Positions 37,851 to 51,365 are shown, counted from the first letter of the stretch. The stretch: DNA of 64,000 nt from Formicarius rufipectus (GCA_013399695.1 VXAU01003747.1:124001-188000), one strand, 5' to 3'. The notes: a model not told the origin generated them from the letters alone. Numbers and translations are program-made.

Positions 37851-40800
37851 GTTAGTGTCTCTGGAACACTATATGCTAGACCTCTTTATTTCCAGTCAAG
37901 TTTTTCAATCAATCAGCTACACTCCCAGAAAATTGTAGTGTCATTCCTTAGACATTAAGCTACAAATGAAAAATGCAGGCATAAAATCATATATACTTCC
38001 AGCAAGCACCTTCTGCACTATGCTGATATCTGGACTGCTGCCCTTCTTATTAACATCTCAATTTCTCAGTGCTGCAGAACAAATGGGGAAGAACAAAGCA
38101 TAAAGACTTGCTTTTACATCTTGATTTTCACTCTGCTTTGGGAACATGGAAGTAAGCAGACATTAATATCTTGGTTCAGTATTTTTAGATCATTGCCATA
38201 GGATAAAAGCCATAGTAGAAAGAAGGAGAATAATTTAAACAAAGAAGTAGGAAAAAGGGATCTAAAGGTTCCTTGCCAAAAGGACAGAGTAGTAAAAGAC
38301 ATTTCAAAGAGTAACAGCACCCTCATTGATATAAGTCGCTGACCAAGAGACAACAGGGATCTCTGACAGCTTCTTCCAGGTAATTACTCACACCAGCCAA
38401 ACCCAGCTGACAACCTCAGCTGACAAAGCCCATTGGCTTATCCTCTAGCATTACCTTCTGTACTCTGGAAGATTAGGAATAGAGATGAAGATCATGGCTC
38501 CTTAAGAGCCTCCTTCAAAGAAGAAAACAAGTGGGCATATTTCAGAACACCATGGAGGATCTATCCCCCATATTAGCCACACAAAGACTGTAGGCAGCAC
38601 AGTCAACTAACCAAACCATGCAACTAAAATTAGAGATACAGTCACATCCTCCAGCAAAATTTCCCAGGGTTATAATTTTCCAGACTTGGGGTGAAAAGGA
38701 TGAAAACAAAACAAAAAAATCTATTATTTTCTTTTATTCTGTTTGCCTGTACTGACAAATTCTAGAAGTGCCAAGTGTGATCTCTGAGTGAACAGTGGGT
38801 GGGCCATGAAGAGTCTCCTTGTGGCACATCCAGTCCATTTTAAGTTAGAAAGATTTTTTCTCCTACCTGTATGAACTGAGAAGCATCGGGAAGACCAGGC
38901 TCTTCCAGAGAGTATCTATAACAGGTTAGACATGCTTGGTGAGAAAAAGCAATAGTTCGTCCTGCCTTAGATAGTAGATGGTGCAGGTGACCTTCAGATA
39001 ATGCTGTCCCAAACTCTTCTTTCTGCAATAACTAAGCTTGTAAATCTGCCTTCAAGCTACAAATTCAGAATGCAGAAGAGTCCATTCAGAAGAAATATGA
39101 TCTCCTAGTAAACATTTGCCTTCATCAGATCTACACGTGCCTCACACAAGGCTGGCAGGAATATCTCCATTCTGCAAAGTGGTTAATGTGACTTGTGCGA
39201 TTTCACACACACTGACGCATGAGAAGAAGTCCCAAGCACCAGGTAGTAAGCTAACTCTCAAACCAAGGTCAACTTATCATTCCAAATACATTTTAGGTCA
39301 GAAATCATGATCTGGGTCACAGAAATGCTGACAAATTTCTTCAGGTTGAAAGAAAAATTCAACCTCCAACCCCAACCAGCACTAGAGCCAAGAGGCATAA
39401 AAAGCAGGCATTTTATGATGTGGCTGTCCCTGCAGTAGAAAAAAAAGGACATTGAAGCCCTGCCAGCTGACTCATCACACAGACAAGGACTTGCTGTTCA
39501 TCAGGTATGGATTGCAAACAAAGACTCAGTGGTTAAAGGCTAAACTACTTCCTAATCTAGTCAGGCACTCTGCCTCTCTCCCTACATCAGTATTGATTAT
39601 GATGGTTTCTTATGGAACGTTTCCCCATCCCTCATTAAAATAGGGGTCTTTTCTAAATGCTCCTTCTTTGTGTCTTGTTTGTAAATTCACTGATGCTGAA
39701 TCATTTCTAAGGAGCTCATGAATAAAATATGAAGATTATAAGTCCACGAGGCTTTGATGTGTTTTCAAGCATTAGGAGCTCAATCAGCTCTCTGCAACTA
39801 TCTCTTTGAAGTTTCAACTGGGCATTTTCCTCCTCAGAAAAGCTCCTGTCCTTTTGAAGGATGACTTCCTTAAAGATATCCTATTTATTTTGGCTTTATT
39901 CTTCATAATTGTAAAAAAGTCAGAGAACAGCACAAGGATCAGAAAACAAAATAGAAACCATTAGGAAGGGTTACCTTTGAGGTAAACACAGATTTATGAG
40001 CCTACAAAGACCTTTTGACTTATCCCATTTCCATAGGTATCAACATCAGTATAATTATTTCAACATCAACTTGGAACAACACAAGGCAGGCCTCACCCTA
40101 GATTATTCACAGCAACAGAGTGAAATAGTCATTTAAGGGAAGGGCTCTACCTCTGAACTTAAGGCAGGTTAATTGACAGAGGAGCAGTGAACAATTTCAG
40201 AAAGACACACTAAAGGAAAAAACACCACTAAATTTTGCCCTGTCCCTGCTTACACAGAAATATTTCCCTTCATATTCACTAGCCTTCATAATGTGTTATG
40301 CTGCATTTTAGTTTTGTCAGATTCCAGAATGAGATGTGACTGTTCAGAGCCTGAGCTGCTCCCACAGCTTAAACACCAACCTCCTTTAAGAAGTGCATTA
40401 GTGCTTTGCAGTGACATACATCATAAGGTACTGTGGGGCTCAGAGAATACTTTGCCCATAGGGCTCCCATGCAGCCATCCTAAGACCAGATAGAAAATCA
40501 ATTTGCTTTAATTCTCTTTCAGTAGACATTATTGTCTGCCAGTTTTCCTCAAGGAATGTTCTTTTAGAAGACAAAGTTTCCTCACAAGGAAACATGGTCT
40601 TTTATTCTTTCCACCAATTGCTCTTTTTCTAACCACATCCTAAAGAAATGACTTGTGCAATTTCTATAGGTATGCTCTTCTGCATCAATGACATAACTCC
40701 AGTATGCCTAACTGAGCATTAAAGTAGCCTGCAGTAAGTTGCACTTCATATTCAGCTCAACACAGCTACTAAATTAGTCAATAATGAGACTAATGTGTTG

Positions 40801-43800
40801 GACTCTGTGTGCGTCAGGATGGGAATCACTGATAGCCAAATGAGGTATTTCTGTGCCTGCAATACCTGAATACCTGTTGTTTTGTCCACAGGTGGATTCA
40901 GGGAAGCAGCAAGAGAAAAATCAAATTTGAGTGCCCACAAATCTAAAGAATATCATAACTTTGAATATGGAAATGGCCAGATACTCACATGGAAACATCT
41001 ACCCTGACCGAAGCACATAGTTCTCACTTATGTGCAGGAGTCTGGGGTCTTACCTTCTAATAATCTCCTCAGTAAAGAAGGGCTTGCAAACCTGCAGTGA
41101 AGTCTGGAGTCTCCTTACCACATACACATAACATCAATGATCAGGCATCTCATGAAAGGTCAGTCTCTGTCTGCCCTCATCCCATTTTGACTGTATAGTG
41201 CTTGGCTGAAACGGTTCAGAAGATGATGCCAACAATACAATCCAGATCCAGCAAGAAAGTGACCTCACACCATTACCTCCTTTGGATATCTGTACCTGCA
41301 TCTTTTGATTCAGGGACTTGGAGGTGTTCACACCTAAAGCCAACACTGTACATTATTGAACTTCACTCCTTGTTCAACCAAATGGGAATCTAAACTAAAC
41401 CAACCCTTCAAATGCACTGAAGAAACCCAGACTTATTTAATATGAGAGTATTAAAAATCAGGATTTTAGTCTCTTTGGCAAGAGACAATTTAATTGCAGC
41501 TTAAAAAAGGCATTCACACAATTTGTAACAAGTTCTAAGTGTGCAAACCATGAGGACGATCATCAGTTCTGCAGTGAACTAATACACTCAAATAGTTTGA
41601 TTAGAAATGAGGATGTTGTATTCTTGACCTAGTTTTGCTTCCTTAGTGGATAGGGGTGCCAAATTACACTGTGGAAGTGGCATACAATTTATTCTCTTAC
41701 ATGAGACTGAAGTGAGGTTTAGAAATTAATTTTTGTGGAAGATGTTTAACAGTTCTCATTTTTTGTATGTTTTATCAGTAGTTAAAAATGAATGAAAATT
41801 ATTTTTAACTACATGATATTAGGCAACGAATAAATAAAACTGAAGACTGCTGAAAGAGTATTTCGATACATTTTAACTATTTAAGTAGTCTAGATATGTT
41901 TATAACATGCATTTTAAAACCATTTCCTTAACTTCTTGGATCAACTTTAAGGAATATATATGCACAAAAATTCTCTTCAGGCATAAACGCATTTAAAGTG
42001 GTTATTATAGCTTTTAAAAATTGCAGTTATTTTACATACACTTAGCTGAAAATAGTATTCAAAACATTGTCAGACTGCTGTTGCTGTGGCAACACATTGT
42101 TCATGTTTGTCTGTCTGAGGTAAAAAGTCTAAAATATTGAATTAAGTATATTTAAGTCCAGCACTTAGATTTGGCCACCATGTCCAGTTGAAAGCTAGAT
42201 TATTTCATTTCTACCTAGAGTTGTCCTCTTACTGAGAGCTAAATTATTACTTGACATATTCTCTGACAGCAAAAGTCTTTCCAGATGTTAAAAAAAAAAG
42301 AACAGTTTAACACTCAGTGGTGCAGCACTACTGATTGTAACAAAGAAGAGGGTTTTGCCTTCACTTGGCACCACAGGATGGGGCAGAAATAAGAAAGACG
42401 TAGTGCTCCTTAGAGCTGAAGGTATTTTGCTTGTGGAAGATAAATTAGGAAATTTATTCCCATTTAATCTGTACTGAATGATTCCACTGACCTCTGATTA
42501 GTCCCGAGCAAGTGAGATTTGGACAATTTCTGCTCTGTGACAGAAAACCCCCATGGGAGCTGTGCTGCCCCAGGTGATGCTTTCCTTTCTCCCGGGGGCA
42601 GAGCTGCTGGGCAATGGGGTGCAAGAGGAGCAAGAGATGTCTCCTTTAAAGCAGGGCAGTTTGCTGTGTCTAGTACCAGCACTGCATAAACAATGTCAGA
42701 GGTGGAGAAGAAGTAGAATTCTGCTCAAAGCGCCATGATGTGTCATCTTAAAAGCAATGCTAAAACACAACATTAAGCACAGAATGTACACAGAGTTTCT
42801 GAGCAACAAATTAATATGGACAGAGCATCACCTCTGCCCTCACTTTCCTTAATAACTTCAGTATTTGGCTTTTTGTAATCCATTTGTAAAAAATTCCACA
42901 TAATTAAAACAAATTTATAATTAATTCACACATTTTTTTTAAATTCTACACAGTCCTGTGTAGCACACACTTTCCATACCTACACTTCTAATTCCTCACT
43001 TAATTCCCTTCTGTGTGGCTGGATAACAAAATTGTATTCAGTTAAGTTACCTGCATCCAGGAGACACTTAACAAAAAATTCTGAGTTTTGTTTTGCCCTG
43101 ACAGTGTCCTTAATGAAGTATGTTTATGGCCTCTGACTATTGTGATCTCTGCTCTCAGGAAGAATATTAAGTTTAATATTGTTTGTATTTTAATTTCTAC
43201 TTTAAAAATAAGCATTTGCCCTACTTTGGGCCTAAATAATTTCTTCTTAAAATACAAAAATCAAAGCTTGCCAGCTAATCAGAAATCATTTCTGTGTGTC
43301 TAAACAGAAGGGAAATATTCTATCTGTGAATCACCCATGGTGACTTTGATTTATCTTTCATTAGCTGCAGAATGACTACCTAATACCTAGCTACCAGCAC
43401 AGAGGGTAAATGGGGCTTCCAGGAAAGAATCTGTTTGGTACACACATGACTTCAAAGGCAGAAAGTAACTTTGTTTGGAAGAATGTCAAAGAGATACATC
43501 ATTAAAGCCAAGTTTCCAATATGATTCATACACCAAAGGGAAGTAACAACATTCCTTTCAATTTCACATCCTTTTATTTCTTCAAAAGCATCTCTAGATA
43601 CCAATGATGGAGGTAAAAGGAAAGTCCTGCTGACAATAGCAAGGTGATGATCTTCCTGCAGGTCTTGTAGGTACATTTAGCCATTGCAACAAGTTATGAT
43701 GATCACAACTTGATCCCAATTAATTTTGCCTGGCCTGAGATCTCATTAGGTGTCCCCACAACAGGCTGACAGTCCTCCGGTATATTGCTGCTTTTGGCTC

Positions 43801-46039
43801 ATTAGGCAGTAGGACACAAATCTCAGTGACAAAAAATCCCAAAGAATGACTAACATACCACAAAACCTTGCTCGAAGAAAACCTTCCTCGAACATGCAAA
43901 ACACACTTCTTTAATGAAGGTTACAGGAATTCGTGGGGGAAAATAGTACATGTCTAAAATGCTTCAAATATATTTTATGCTACTTAATTTTTTACACCAT
44001 GTTGCTAGTGAGAATAATTTCCTATGACCAGTTAAAACTGAAGAACCTGAAGCTTTTCTTGGGTATGAAATTAGTACTAAAACTCTATTATAAAAAGCAC
44101 AAAACTTTGAGGGGAAATGCTCTTTCAAACTGGATCAAAATCTTCCAGAAATTCATCAGCTTAGGTGGACATACAGAAACACTTTCAGAGAAGCACAGAA
44201 ATACTCCAAATAAAAACAAACAAGCAAACCACGAGGAAATCATAGCATGAATTTTTTTTTTTTTAAAGTTGAATACTTTATGTGGAGAAGAAAAGAGAAA
44301 CCTTATACCTTTGACATTCCCACCATTTGATTCTTTCCCCTACTGTTTGATTCTTCTTCTATTCAGGCATAGGCTTTTCATTTTCTAGAAAGAAATAAGA
44401 CTGAATCACATAAATAACTGCTTTCACTGTAAATTCTTTGCTCTCCTTCCTATAACAGCCTGCAAGCCATTGAAATTAACTCAAGGAAATAAGCACCTGC
44501 AACTTCTGTAAAATTTACCTTTAGATATTGAGAGCTCTAGCCTGGGAGTATTTTTTCTATTATTATTTTTAAAAAATAGATTAAAGCCAATTCTTCTGTG
44601 TAAGACCTATTGTATCAGTCTAAATGAATCCTATGCCCATCCTCAAAATATTGGTACATCTCCTTGGGATAAGAAAACCCTTTTTTATGCTGCCTTCAAA
44701 CTCTCTGCAAACATTACAGCAGAGCCTGCTCCTCTTGGACTTCAGCTGGCTCCTCTTCAGCTACTCAGCTCAACATAAGTTATATCTCCCTCACGTGTTT
44801 CTTCCCCCTCAAACAGTTTTCTGGATATAATTTTCAGTGTGGGAGGAAGGACCCACACACTGTCTTGGTTCACTTGGTGGATCAGAGGTTTGAACTGATT
44901 CCATGTATTATGTGGGCTGAAAAAGGAAAAAAGATTCAAACCACCAAAGCCTTTGGGGAAGGAAGGGAAGGTACCATGTGAAAGAGGGAGCTTTAGATTT
45001 TGAGGAACCAAACATCACATCTAGAGCATATTTTATCAAGGGATTTTCAAGACAGTCTGACTTCATGGATATTGAGGAACTTCAAAGGCAAAAACCCCTC
45101 ACCATGCTGTTACAGTGGCAGTACATAGCATCAAGGACAACAGTAGTCCCACCCTGAGCTATAGCACAGGGACTTTAGCTCTGGGAACTGTAACTACTTT
45201 TGCAGTTTGGAAATGCACAAATAACCTTTCCTACCACATAGCTCAGGATAAGGTTCCCTTAAGCCATAAATGGCAACATAATTTCCTCACTTTGCCACAA
45301 ATCAAACCAATGCCATGTTACTCCTCTCAGGACACCATCAGTGGTGTTCTCCATTCAGCTGCAGTTCCTGCCCTGCCTTCCTGCTGGGCAGTCAGCCTTG
45401 CCACTGCCATGTTTGCTGGCATATATCGATTCCTCTAGACTAACAACAGTTCCTGACTTCACTTCAGCTCTTGGAGAAATGCAAAAGAATTTTGTGTTCA
45501 AATGCTATCCAAATATTTATATTTTGCTTATATTCTTTATTTAATGTGAAATCACTACCAACTCTTTTTTCTTTTCAAATAATAAAGTAACCCAGAATAG
45601 ATTTTCTATAAAGCTTAGCTTTCATTTCTATGCCTCCCAAAAGCTACTTTTTTCAAATGGCGTTGTTTACAGCAATCATTGGAAGCTGCGCACTTTTCAC
45701 AATCCAATCTTCAGTGTTTCAATATTACTGTAGCTCATGTGACCATTGAGTAATATAATTTTCCTCAGGTGAATATACTATCAGCTATTTAGTTCTAGTA
45801 GCATTATCTAGCAGTCCAGCTTTTAAGAGTCTGCAAATATCAAAGCAAGGATTCTGCATAGTACTGCAATAACTGATAATTAAGGTAACACATTTACAAA
45901 AACATAGTATGGGGTCAGATTTAGGGGTTTTATTCTTTTTACCTCTTGAGGAAATTTATCAGGTATCACATAGGAACAGTATTGCTGAAAAGGCATAACG
46001 AATTTCCATTTGTGCAGTGGGATTTAGAGAAGCAAGTGA
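37851..46039. other. Unique AT-rich non-coding sequence
   Basis: No gene or transposon is recognised over 8 kb. A particularly AT-rich stretch at about 41.70-42.13 kb ends in an RFX X-box-like palindrome flanked by CATTGT motifs (42065-42100). A T run lies at 44252-44264. Open frames of 105-107 codons (43933-44250, 45115-45438) have no domain or codon bias. Confidence 0.65.
42080..42093. promoter_or_regulatory. RFX X-box-like inverted repeat
   Basis: GTTGCTGTGGCAAC fits the bipartite RFX-family consensus (GTHNYY, two-base spacer, RRNAAC) in both half sites. Identical CATTGT hexamers, a SOX-type core, flank it at 42065-42070 and 42095-42100, within an AT-rich block. Known RFX sites control ciliary and neuronal genes. 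Occupancy here is inference from sequence only. Confidence 0.35.
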
Positions 46040-46330
46040 TTTACTGATTTATAATCATGGCTAGACTTCGCAAACAAAGACTTGGGAGGGTTTTTACCCA
46101 CACAAAGTGGGTGAATCCCTCAAGCCTGCGCAGTGGATTTTTTTCAGGTGAGACACAGCGTGCGCAGAACTGGCCCCACCCTTTACTCCTGAGGTTCATC
46201 TGCCAGGGCCTAGCAAGCTTGGACAGTGACAGCGAGGTCCTCAGGATGTAGGTTTGGTTAGAGTATCCTTCTCTTAGATGGATGGCCTTACAGGGCTAAG
46301 CGAGCTCCATCTGCACGGGTTTGGAGTTAA
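46040..46330 (+). other. Unidentified CpG-retaining block with small open frame
   Basis: This block is richer in GC and CpG than its surroundings (CpGs in CTTCGC, CTGCGC, CAGCGTGCGC, CAGCGAGG, AAGCGAG, CACGG). A 64-codon frame starts at ATG 46057 in a good initiation context (ATCATGG) and encodes a basic start, MARLRKQRLGRVFT, ending with a stop before 46252. A donor-like TTCAG|GTGAGA lies inside it at 46147/46148. It could be a conserved element, a first coding exon, or an old dispersed repeat unknown to me. It directly precedes a CR1 fragment, but the sequence is not CR1. Confidence 0.35.
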
Positions 46331-46499
46331 CTGATTTATAATGGTTTACTGATGTATTCCCTCATAGTCCAGTTTTGACATCCAGGTATCTGACAACCCT
46401 GGTTTTAGCACCTGCAAAGACTATTTCTAGAAGTCTGTACTATTGTAATTCTTGTCAGAGATTAAAGAGTATTTTTTAAGTTTCTTTTCCAGACAAATA

Positions 46500-46893
46500 A
46501 AGACATACTGGAGCATGTCCAGCAAAGGGCCAATGGAGATGGTGAGATTGGAGTACTTGGAATATGCTGAAAACACTGGGATTGCTTAGCATAGAGAAGA
46601 GAAAGTTTAGAGGAGATGATATGTGTGTGTACCTGGATGAAGCAAGGGGAAAGACGGTAAATAAAACAGAAACATACTTCTCTCAGCAGAACTCAGTGAT
46701 AAATACAAGATGCAGTGGACACAAAGAGGAAATCCCATTTAAACATAAGAAAATACTATTTTATTGTCAGGATGACTAAATAAAAGAACAGGCTGCCCAA
46801 ACAGTTTGGAGTCTCCAGTTCAGGAGATATCCAAAACCCAACTGGGCAAACCTCAGAAGTCCTTCCCAACCTTGGATGTTTTGCAATTGTGAC
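46500..46893 (+). mobile_element. CR1 LINE 3' fragment, + strand
   Basis: Diverged 5'-truncated CR1 copy of about 390 bases. Recognisable parts are 'ggagcatgtccagcaaaggg' (about 46510), the 'caggctgcccaaacagtttg' segment (about 46790) and the 3' end 'agtccttcccaaccttggat' (about 46858). It represents the last part of ORF2 and the 3' UTR. The octamer tail is decayed, suggesting an old insertion. The 71-codon open frame inside it (46564-46779) is a by-product. Confidence 0.82.
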
Positions 46894-47585
46894 TCACAAA
46901 CTACCTGCTTCAACACTTTTTTCATTATTTTTTCCTAGGAAATAAATCAACAACAGGGCTCAAATAAATCACTGTTCTTTATGAAATCAAAGACACTCTC
47001 ACAGGAAAAAGAACAACATTTTATCCACAGAAAGAAGTCTCTAAAACTAATTTCTCACAGCCAAAACCCAAAATATGTCTATTCTTAGAATACAAAAAGA
47101 GAAAAGACAGACTATTCCATGAAAAGCTGCAAAAGAAGTGAGAGGAAATAAAAAAGTTTTTTATACTGTTCCTGATAATGAAAACCACTTTTCAGTTTAT
47201 TTGCATGTCTGCACAGCCACAGTTATTTGCCATTCAATTCATTCTAGCCCACCATTTCCCCAACTTACATTTTTCTTCTCATTTCAAATGCAAGAATGCT
47301 TTACGAAAATCCTCTTTACCCAAAGAAACCCATAACACTCAGACCCAAGGGACCCTGTTGCTTATACTGAATGCCAGCAGGCTGTCAGACCTCGCTTGCA
47401 ACTTCCTCGTTCGCCTCAGTGCCTTCAGAGCAGTTTGCGTTGCAGGGAAAGGTAAGGCAGTACAAGCCTCAATAACAACAGCTTTTCCCATTTCTGTCTA
47501 TCTTGCTGCTGAGAGATTTAAATATGTATTTAAAAATGTAATATGCTCATGGTTGTGAAAAGTATGAGTCTATTTCAAGTAAATT
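46894..47585. other. Non-coding sequence with a weak exon-like interval
   Basis: A 126-codon + frame spans 47178-47558. Within it 47295-47451 is bounded by an AG after a T-rich tract and by a strong AAAG|GTAAGG donor. The AG is preceded by AAATGCA rather than pyrimidines, and the peptide resembles nothing known. No other feature is seen. Confidence 0.5.
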
Positions 47586-47630
47586 AAAAAAAAAAAAAAA
47601 ACAAAAACAAAAAACAATAAAACAAAAAAT
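47586..47630. repeat. Poly-A / CAAAA low-complexity tract
   Basis: Seventeen-odd A followed by interrupted CAAAAA and CAATAAAA units. Possibly a decayed retroposon tail or microsatellite; no body is recognised upstream. Confidence 0.85.
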
Positions 47631-49188
47631 CCACACTTGAAATATCAGACTTCTTGTTCCAAGCTTTGGCACAGAAACCACAGAAAATACCCAGATTTCA
47701 ATCATATTGGTGACTCCCTTCTAATCTGCAACTCCCTTAAGTTTCACTTCAATTTCATTCATTTTGAAGCTGCACAATGTTCTTATTACCCTAAAAAGGT
47801 CATGATACCAAAGAGAACCAATTTTTCCCTTGCAATTTCTCTCATTCAGCACTTGCACTGGGTCACTATTTCGACCGCTTTGCTCTTACTGCATGCAATG
47901 CAAAATTACTGAAAAATTTGATAGACCTCCAGGTTCTATTATTTTCAGATCCCATCATTTTCACTTTATGCTTCTGGGATTTTTATATCCTTAGATAGTA
48001 CTGACACAGAAATACTCATTTCTAGCTAGGTGAGGTTCAGTTTCTTTGCTCTCCACTCACACCTAATACCTCTTTTGCTTCAGCATTCGTGGTCCTTCCA
48101 GGATCAGATCCTTAAAACCAGCTGTGATGAATTGCTTGATTCCTAGAAAACTGGAAATGCTCATAATGGCATCAACTCTTCTGTAAGGCTTATGACAATA
48201 ATTCCTGTGTTAATTGGTAGAAAACTCATTGGTCTTTACAAAACAACTTCCATTTATCTTTTGATTCACACTGAAATTGGGTGATAAGGGCTTTATCTGT
48301 GATCAAATCTTGTTCACTCTGACAAACACCAGTCCATGCATCTTGTCAGTTCACAGATTGACTAATATAATTCTGGCAGGTCTCCCAGATAGGACTGTAA
48401 GAAAATGTCAGCTGGTCCACTGTAATTCTGCTGAGTTACTCATCAGTTCAAAATGTCACCAACCCATTTCCTTCTTCCTTGACTTACTTGATTTCCTTCT
48501 CATAAAGTTTCAAATGAACTTTAAAAACTACAGGACTGACACTCCATTGCACCAGAGCATACTTGGGAGATGAGAATCCAGAACTGGAGTGCAGTGCACT
48601 GAAGCTTGATGCCAATATAAAGCAATCAGAAAAAGCCTCCAGTGCTGTTTAGAGTCTCATCCCATCCCCATCACTTTGGCACACAAGGGCACTGGATTGC
48701 ACCATGTGGCACCAAGGAAGACCCTGAATAACAAATGCTGCCACTTCTGCAAAACCCTGGACAGAAATTTGTGTTTGCTTGCACACAGGGGCCTTCCAGT
48801 CAGAGGATCTGGTTATGGCACTGTTGGCAACAGTCATACCTAGTAATCCTTGTGACTGTACCTGGCCCCCTTCAGCAAGTACTGCTCAAGGAGCAAGGAC
48901 TGGATCTGCAGATTCAGATGAGGGAAAGTGAATTCTTTCAGATATGCTGCAGGGATCATCATGGCATAAAAAATAATTAAAAAAAAAAATCACTGTCATG
49001 TGTCAGGTGAGATTCTATTACAAACTTGGGGGAGCACTGGACACAGTCTTTGACCCCAAAGAATTTGGAGATGCCTCATTAAGAGTGCTTCCTCCCATCT
49101 GAACTATCTCCCTGAGCCCTGGGATGGTCAAGCACAGCAGTTTCTTCTAACCATTACCTCTCCCAGACAGTAGGTGGTATGTTACTTC
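47631..49188. other. Unique non-coding sequence
   Basis: No recognisable gene or repeat. Short open frames (47637-47912, 48277-48573, 48735-48980) show no domain. Confidence 0.6.
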
Positions 49189-49238
49189 TTTTTTTTTTTT
49201 TTNNNNNNNNNNNNNNNNNNNNNNNNNNNNNNNNNNNN
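49189..49238. repeat. Poly-T tract with assembly gap (N 49203-49238)
   Basis: A T run at 49189-49202 runs into 36 N. As with the gap at 37.78 kb, the break lies in a homopolymer. Any translation across it (strings of Lys and X on the - strand) is meaningless. Confidence 0.93.
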
Positions 49239-50287
49239 TAATTCCACAATTTGACAGCAAATCCTATGATGGCTTTCCATAGTGGAAAATAAGTGGAAAA
49301 TATTAAACATAGGCAGGCATATGGAAAACATTTTAAAACAATAAATCCTCAGGAGAAGAAAAATAAAACCAGACTGCACCATCACAGCAGGTTACTTGCT
49401 CTGGTGTGTAATTGTGCTCTTTTTAAAAAAGCCTATTTGTTTTTTCAAATTATAAATGCAGAGTGATATTTGCCAGTACTTAAACTCCCTTAAAAATACA
49501 GAGTGACAGGGATGAAAAATCTAGTTTTCAGATGAAATAGCATACTACCAGGATAGCTTTCTGCTATGAGCTTCCTGTTTTTCACACTCATGGAAATGGT
49601 ACGCATGCTACTCATCTTTTAGTCCATCTATGCTTCATCTTCATATAGAGACACACAAAAACGTGAGGCACTTGTTTCAGCATGCTTATAAGTCAAGATA
49701 CCCACACAGGCATAGATCTGACAGCACTGGGAGACTTCCCATGTGTTCTGATAAGAGTGTGGCTACCTCATGACCATGTGAAAGATACATCCTCTCTCCA
49801 AAACAGCTAAAATTGTTTCCTGATTTTTGCAGACAACCAGGAAGTTGCTGAATTGCATTCCAGTTCAGAGATGCAGCTACCTTTTTTCTTTATTATTATT
49901 ATAATTATTTATTTTGTAGTCCTCTGAGAGGCATCTCTTTCATTAAATTGTCCCTGGAAGCCATTTAACATTTATTATCTATAAAAATGTGAAAAGTTCC
50001 TGCCCTGTTTTCGATCTGACTCTTTCTAACTTTACTGGTTGCCTCCAAGCTGTACTTTCTCTATTCCAACACGAAAATGAACAAATGATCTTTATTTACT
50101 TCCTGTATTGCACTCACAGTTTCACAGACCCCCTGTCTTACTCTGCCCTTACTGCCTGCTGTTCTAGCTAATGAATGCCAGCATGGAAGCCTGTCCATAC
50201 TTTCCTTCTATATCTCTTTTGAGATGAGAGGACCAGACTGCACAGTCAAAATGTAAGTGCACTATGGATTTAAACAATACATGATAA
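49239..50287. other. Unique AT-rich non-coding sequence
   Basis: Nothing recognisable apart from short AT-rich runs, for example TTATTATTATTATAATTATT near 49890. Confidence 0.65.
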
Positions 50288-50724
50288 ACATAGAATTGTA
50301 GAATAGTTTGGGTTGGAAGATCACCTAGTTCCAACCCTGCTGCCATTCACAGAAATACCTTCCACCAGACCAGGTCTTCAAAGCCCTGTTCAACCTGGCC
50401 TTAAACACTGCCAGGTATAGGATATCTACAACTTCCCTGGAAAACCTGCTCCAGTCTCACCACCCTCACAGTAAAGACCTTCTTCCTCATATCTAATCTA
50501 AACCTACCCTCCTTCAGCTTAAAACCATTCCCACTTATCCTTTCACTACATGCCCTTGTGAAAAGTACCTCTCCAGCTTTCTTGTAGGGCCTCTTTAGGT
50601 ACTGGAAGGGATTCTAATGTGTCCCAAGAGCTGAATAAATCACAGCTCCCTCAGCCTATCGTTGTAGGCTCCAGCCCTCTGTCTTTGTGACTCTCCTCTG
50701 GACCAGCTCCAGCAGATCCACTTT
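50288..50724 (-). mobile_element. CR1 LINE 3' fragment, - strand
   Basis: This is the clearest CR1 copy in the window, about 435 bases, in antisense. Reading the + strand, it begins with the reverse complement of the CR1 tail (octamer-like 'tagaattgtagaatag', then 'gggttggaagatcacctag') and continues through 'cttccaccagaccaggtctt' (about 50370), 'gttcaacctggccttaaaca' (about 50390) and 'cctcagcctatcgttgtagg' (about 50650), ending near 'gaccagctccagcagatcca'. It is truncated at its 5' end (the high-coordinate side). The good match to the avian CR1 3' end suggests a younger copy than the one at 46.5 kb. Confidence 0.93.
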
Positions 50725-51365
50725 ATTCTCCATTCTTTCACCTGACAATTAATTACTAATTTTCCCTTTTTTGGTACTACTATTAATTAATATTGCAATC
50801 CCAAACGCACTTCCTGGGGAGTAGCAACCAGCCCAGGATCTATCATTATATATCTAAAGCTTGACGTATTCCCCTCTCCTAGACCCAAATACCTATTTAT
50901 CAACATTATGTTAGTAACACTTTGCAGTAATTCATAGTAACAGAAATCAGCCTAACTACGAATACAGTTATTTTAAAAATGCTGCAAGTGGGTTTGAAAA
51001 GAAAAATTGTGTCACTTTCTTTTAAAGACTGATCCTACCTCTGAAGGTACAATTACTTTCACTTCTCTAGTCTCTTAAGTGTTAGAATTGCCTATATCCT
51101 CAAGATACACATTCCCAGAGAAACAGTACTAATAAAATTGTTTTGTCAATAAATTTTTTTGCTGTCATTTTTTGTTATTTACAGTAAACATGGTTGAAAT
51201 TTTGCATGGTGAGGATATGTGTGTGAAGAAAAGGATACTTGCCAAATCATTCTTGTTTTACTTTTGCAAGCTTGAATTAAAAGACTAATTTAATTACATT
51301 TTATTAAAATGTCTGCTTTCAGAATTTTCTATGCCCTGACCCATTTCCTGCCCTTCCTCCCTTAG
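50725..51365. other. AT-rich non-coding sequence ending in a strong 3' splice-site pattern
   Basis: Nothing is recognisable until about 51330, where a branch-point-like CTGAC is followed by a pyrimidine tract (TTTCCTGCCCTTCCTCCCTT, about 51343-51363) and AG at 51364-51365. This is the acceptor of the exon candidate that follows. Confidence 0.55.

Noticed and set aside
49182..49385. - strand frame ending in X and Lys runs
   Set aside because: It translates through the N gap and the poly-T tract.
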